Of a stretch of DNA of 64,000 bases, positions 60,539 through 64,000 are shown one piece after another. Position numbers and translations under genes: made by a program. The stretch's first letter is position 1, and each line of letters begins with the position of its first letter. The notes beneath the pieces were generated by a model, which saw nothing but the letters and a program-made list of their open reading frames with translations, searched no databases and was not told the DNA's origin. This DNA comes from an uncultured Bacteroidota bacterium. Lineage in GTDB: Bacteria > Bacteroidota > Bacteroidia > Flavobacteriales > Flavobacteriaceae. The stretch spans positions 1 to 64,000 of the forward strand of contig CACJQM010000004.1 of the NCBI GenBank assembly GCA_902595555.1, given 5' to 3'.

Positions 60539-62941
60539 TTAATTACTTACCTTAATATTTAAAGATCCATAAGCATCCGCAATTTCTGATTCTCCTGAAA
60601 TTTCTGCTGCCTTCACTAGAAGTTCAGCTCTTGATCCATAACACTTTTCAGTTTTTTCAGTAACCACACCATTAATCTCTGATTTAGTTGTTATTGTTAA
60701 TGAACTCTTTTCAGGATTCTCATCATTCACAGCCAGAATAATGTTTTTCTCAATATTCTTATCTATAGCTGAAACATCTTCTCCATGATTACCTAGAATT
60801 GGAGCAATTACTAATCCAACTAGGCATGTCAATTTTATTAGAATATTCATAGATGGACCAGATGTGTCTTTAAAAGGATCACCAACAGTATCACCAGTAA
60901 CTGCAGCTTTGTGTGCATCTGACCCCTTCTTTTCAATCTTACCGTTAATTTCAACTCCTGCTTCAAATGATTTTTTTGCATTATCCCAAGCACCTCCTGC
61001 ATTATTTTGGAAAATTGCCCATAACACACCAGATACAGCAACACCTGCCATATAACTACCTAAAGCCTCGGCTCCCATTGTGAAACCAATGACCACTGGT
61101 GTTACAATTGTTATTATTCCAGGCAATAACATTTCTTTTAATGCTGCGTTAGTAGAAATCTCTACACATTTCTCATAATCTGGCTTTGCTTTGCCTTCAA
61201 GGATTCCAGGGATCTCTTTAAACTGTCTTCGAACTTCTTGGACCATTTTCATAGCAGCTTTTCCAACTGACTCCATAGCTAGTGCTGAAAAAATCACAGG
61301 GATCATGCCTCCAATAAATAGAGCAGCAAGTACATCGGCCTTAAAAATATTTATACCATCAATTCCAGTAAAGGTTACATATGCAGCAAATAGAGCAAGT
61401 GCTGTTAGTGCAGCAGATGCAATTGCAAATCCCTTTCCAGTTGCAGCAGTTGTATTTCCTACTGAATCTAAGATGTCTGTTCTTTCTCTCACTTCTTTTG
61501 GTAACTCACTCATTTCTGCAACACCACCAGCATTATCTGAAATTGGACCAAATGCATCAATAGCTAATTGCATAGCTGTTGTAGCCATCATTGCAGATGC
61601 AGAAATTGCTACACCATAAAAACCACCTAGCTCATATGCACCCCATATAGCAAGTGCAAATAAAATAACAGATGAGAACGTAGATTTCATCCCCGTCGCT
61701 AAACCAGCAATAATATTAGTGGCAGCTCCGGTAGATGAGTTTTGTACTATGTTTAAAACGGGTTTTTTACCAAGTGCGGTATAATATTCTGTAAATGCAG
61801 AGATTAAGTAACCTACAGCTAAACCAACAATTGTGGAATAAAAAATATTTTGACTTGGAATATCTCTGGTTCCCTCACCAAAGAATTTCATACCATTGAT
61901 TGTATCTGGTAATAAATAATCAATCAAAAACCAACAAGAACCAAGGGTAATCAAAATAGATATCAAGTTACCAGTGTTCAATGAAGCTTGAACTTGCGCT
62001 TCTTTAGCTTCATTATTCTTAATCTTGATGAATAATGTACCAACGATAGATGCTACAATACCAATACCTGCAATAAATAATGGTAATAAAATAGGTCCCA
62101 TACCACCAAAGGGATCTGAAAACTGCTCCAAAGCATTATCACTCATATCTTTAATTATATAATTACCTAATACCATTGATGCTAATACAGTTGCAACATA
62201 ACTCCCGAATAGATCTGCACCCATTCCAGCTACATCACCAACATTATCACCAACATTATCAGCAATTGTTGCAGGATTTCGAGGATCATCTTCTGGGATA
62301 CCAGCCTCAACCTTACCAACCAAATCAGCCCCTACGTCAGCAGCCTTGGTATATATACCACCTCCGACTCTTGCAAATAATGCAATTGATTCTGCACCTA
62401 ATGAGAAGCCAGCAAGAGCTTCTAGGACTATTGTCATATTTGTATAAAAATCACCATCATTTGTCATGAACTGATTAATAAAAAACATAAAAAATAAACT
62501 CAATCCCAATACAGCTAGACCAGCAACACCAAGACCCATTACTGTTCCTCCACCAAAAGCTACATTGAGAGCTTTTGGAAGACTTGTCCTTGCAGCTTGA
62601 GTTGTTCTGCTATTTGCATCAGTTGCTATTCTCATACCTATGTTTCCAGCAAGTCCAGAGAAAATTGCACCCACAATAAAAGCGGGGATTATTAGCCAAC
62701 TTGTAGTTTCTACCACTAATGATATTCCAAAAAGTGCAGCAGATGCTACAATGACAAAAAAGAATAATAATCTATACTCGGCGTTTAAAAAAGCTAAAGC
62801 ACCTTTTTTGATGGCAGAACTTATTGATACCATCTTTTCATTTCCTGGATCTTGTTTCTTTACCCACTGGGCCTTAAAATACATATATACGAGTCCTAGT
62901 AATGATAATACAATAGGTATAAAAATTGGATTGAAATTCAT
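60539..62941 (-). CDS. hppA: Membrane-bound ion-pumping pyrophosphatase
   Basis: A 16-helix enzyme that couples PPi hydrolysis to H+ or Na+ export, 800 residues. The PPi site motif [23 protein letters not shown] (in parts: [19 protein letters not shown]) and [17 protein letters not shown] are intact. [10 protein letters not shown] has Ala where K+-independent enzymes have Lys, so it should be K+-dependent, the class that includes Na+ pumps. A C-terminal tail of about 75 residues ([15 protein letters not shown] onward) extends past the last helix and reads as a small soluble domain. It has its own -7 element. Confidence 0.95.
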   Translation of the reverse strand: MNFNPIFIPIVLSLLGLVYMYFKAQWVKKQDPGNEKMVSISSAIKKGALAFLNAEYRLLFFFVIVASAALFGISLVVETTSWLIIPAFIVGAIFSGLAGNIGMRIATDANSRTTQAARTSLPKALNVAFGGGTVMGLGVAGLAVLGLSLFFMFFINQFMTNDGDFYTNMTIVLEALAGFSLGAESIALFARVGGGIYTKAADVGADLVGKVEAGIPEDDPRNPATIADNVGDNVGDVAGMGADLFGSYVATVLASMVLGNYIIKDMSDNALEQFSDPFGGMGPILLPLFIAGIGIVASIVGTLFIKIKNNEAKEAQVQASLNTGNLISILITLGSCWFLIDYLLPDTINGMKFFGEGTRDIPSQNIFYSTIVGLAVGYLISAFTEYYTALGKKPVLNIVQNSSTGAATNIIAGLATGMKSTFSSVILFALAIWGAYELGGFYGVAISASAMMATTAMQLAIDAFGPISDNAGGVAEMSELPKEVRERTDILDSVGNTTAATGKGFAIASAALTALALFAAYVTFTGIDGINIFKADVLAALFIGGMIPVIFSALAMESVGKAAMKMVQEVRRQFKEIPGILEGKAKPDYEKCVEISTNAALKEMLLPGIITIVTPVVIGFTMGAEALGSYMAGVAVSGVLWAIFQNNAGGAWDNAKKSFEAGVEINGKIEKKGSDAHKAAVTGDTVGDPFKDTSGPSMNILIKLTCLVGLVIAPILGNHGEDVSAIDKNIEKNIILAVNDENPEKSSLTITTKSEINGVVTEKTEKCYGSRAELLVKAAEISGESEIADAYGSLNIKVSN

Positions 62942-62961
62942 GGTCTTAATTTTTTAGGGGT

Positions 62962-62969
62962 CAAAAATA
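62962..62969 (-). promoter_or_regulatory. Bacteroidota -7 element for hppA
   Basis: Minus-strand TATTTTTG matches TAnnTTTG and ends 20 bases before the hppA ATG at 62941, in the 35-bp gap after pdhB. It suggests hppA is transcribed from its own promoter. Confidence 0.45.
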
Positions 62970-62976
62970 TAAATTA

Positions 62977-63954
62977 TTATTTATATAGTACTTTATTAAC
63001 AGCTTTAATTACATCGTTATAATTGGGTAACCACTCCTTTAGTAGAACAGGAGAGTAAGGGGTTGGAGTATCAGCTGTATTAATTTTTATAATTGGAGCA
63101 TCCAAATAATCAAGTGCTTTATTTTGTACTTGATATGTTATTTCAGTTGAAACATTACCAAGTGGCCATGCTTCTTCTAAAATCACAAGTCTATTTGTTT
63201 TTTTTACTGAATTAATTATGGTATCTATATCAAGAGGTCTAACAGTTCTCAAATCAATTATTTCTATGTTGATATTATCCTCAGCCAATTTTTCTGAGGC
63301 CTTAAATACCTCCTTTAAAATTTTTCCAAAAGAAACAACAGTAACATCACTTCCTTCTTTCTTAACTTCAGCCTCCCCAATTGGAATAAGATATTCTTCT
63401 TCAGGAACCTGACCTTTATCACCATACATTTGTTCAGATTCCATAAAAATAACTGGATCGTCGTCCCTGATTGCAGATTTTAAAAGCCCTTTTGCATCGT
63501 ATGGGTTTGATGGTACAATGACTTTGAGACCGGGGCAATTTGCATACCAACTTTCAAAAGCTTGTGAATGGGTTGCAGCTAACTGACCTGCAGAAGCTGT
63601 GGGTCCTCTAAAAACAATGGGGCAAGGAAATTGACCTCCTGACATTTGACGAATTTTTGCTGCATTATTTATTATTTGATCAATACCAACTAATGCGAAA
63701 TTAAAAGTCATAAATTCAATTATAGGCCTGTTTCCAGTCATTGTCGATCCAACTCCTATTCCAGCAAAACCAAGTTCAGATATTGGAGTGTCAAGTACAC
63801 GTTTTTCACCAAACTCATCAAGCATCCCTTTGGAAGCTTTATAGGCTCCATTATATTCAGCAACTTCCTCGCCCATGAGATAAATAGTTTCATCTAATCT
63901 CATTTCTTCAGACATAGCCTCACAAATAGCTTCTCTAAATTGAATTTCTCTCAT
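62977..63954 (-). CDS. pdhB: Pyruvate dehydrogenase E1 component, beta subunit
   Basis: Beta chain of the alpha2-beta2 type E1, thiamine-diphosphate-dependent, feeding the pyruvate dehydrogenase complex. About 325 residues from the ATG at 63954 (MREIQFREAICEAMSEEM). MGEEVAEYNGAYKASKGM, DTPISELGFAGIGVG, FRGPTASAGQLAATHSQ and the closing PYSPVLLKEWLPN are typical of PdhB rather than branched-chain or acetoin E1. An extended in-frame start at 63969 adds non-family residues and is rejected. The partner pdhA is not in the window. Confidence 0.94.
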   Translation of the reverse strand: MREIQFREAICEAMSEEMRLDETIYLMGEEVAEYNGAYKASKGMLDEFGEKRVLDTPISELGFAGIGVGSTMTGNRPIIEFMTFNFALVGIDQIINNAAKIRQMSGGQFPCPIVFRGPTASAGQLAATHSQAFESWYANCPGLKVIVPSNPYDAKGLLKSAIRDDDPVIFMESEQMYGDKGQVPEEEYLIPIGEAEVKKEGSDVTVVSFGKILKEVFKASEKLAEDNINIEIIDLRTVRPLDIDTIINSVKKTNRLVILEEAWPLGNVSTEITYQVQNKALDYLDAPIIKINTADTPTPYSPVLLKEWLPNYNDVIKAVNKVLYK

Positions 63955-63966
63955 TGATTGTCTGTG

Positions 63967-63974
63967 CAAAAATA
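63967..63974 (-). promoter_or_regulatory. Bacteroidota -7 element for pdhB
   Basis: Minus-strand TATTTTTG matches TAnnTTTG and ends 12 bases before the ATG at 63954, which also supports that start over the one at 63969, since the latter would overlap the element. Confidence 0.45.
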
Positions 63975-64000
63975 TGAATATTTAATTAGAAATTAAATTT

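Noticed and set aside
61191-61619. 142-codon plus-strand open frame opposite the pyrophosphatase
   Set aside because: Antisense shadow of the small-residue-rich membrane protein; no independent signal.

Overview
The window reads as core chromosome of a streamlined, strongly AT-rich member of the Flavobacteriia (Bacteroidota), probably marine. Several things point there: gliding/T9SS genes (gldB, gldC, porT), a GLPGLI-family protein next to a TonB-receptor-like barrel protein, a lipoprotein TamA (TamL-like), a DAHP synthase fused to chorismate mutase, a short primary sigma factor of the Bacteroidota type, and the Bacteroidota promoter element TAnnTTTG upstream of many operons. Genes are packed with very short gaps. 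Several convergent pairs overlap at their stop codons, and no gene-free stretch exceeds about 220 bp. I see no insertion sequence, prophage, CRISPR array or rRNA.

Layout. 1-8.2 kb: 3' part of apaG, then pruA, rsmG, an aspartate-type aminotransferase, trkH-trkA potassium uptake, porT and a SpoU-family RNA methyltransferase. 8.2-17.8 kb: tamL-like gene, fbaA, accD, rpsO-pnp, sigA-rpe, anmK. 17.7-25.0 kb: the most accessory-looking part, with a DUF1080 lipoprotein, a DUF4091/GH123-like protein, a PHP phosphodiesterase, an M14 peptidase and a MATE transporter. 25.0-40.4 kb (minus strand): a complete dcw cluster, mraZ-rsmH-ftsL-ftsI-murE-mraY-murD-ftsW-murG-murC-ftsQ-ftsA-ftsZ, tailed by yqeY and tRNA-Arg(TCG). 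Its promoter carries three 10-bp direct repeats that look like a MraZ operator. 40.6-44.1 kb: alpha/beta hydrolase, engB, gldC, gldB, nadE. 44.1-56.1 kb (minus strand): a long operon that runs from pheA through an aminotransferase, tyrA, aroF-chorismate mutase, rsgA, dtd, a MazG-like gene and aroA, followed by queA, rlmN, a polyprenyl synthetase and dnaG. 56.2-64 kb: a barrel protein with a GLPGLI partner, a deoxynucleoside kinase, a membrane pyrophosphatase and pdhB.

The most interesting element is not a conventional gene. The 185-bp gap in front of pheA encodes a 24-residue leader peptide (56138-56064, minus) with the core FYFFFYFF. It is followed by a perfect intrinsic terminator whose U-run ends three bases before the pheA start codon. 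The end of the leader-peptide reading frame can pair with the 5' arm of the terminator to form an antiterminator. This is the full architecture of ribosome-mediated transcription attenuation by Phe/Tyr-tRNA supply, in a phylum where I know of few described cases. Other notable points are the MraZ repeats, loss of the zinc-ligand residues in both DnaG and AccD, an FtsI without PASTA domain, a hairpin closing over the pnp start, a tRNA gene sharing bases with a stop codon, and promoter elements placed 4-5 bases from GTG start codons (possible leaderless mRNAs).
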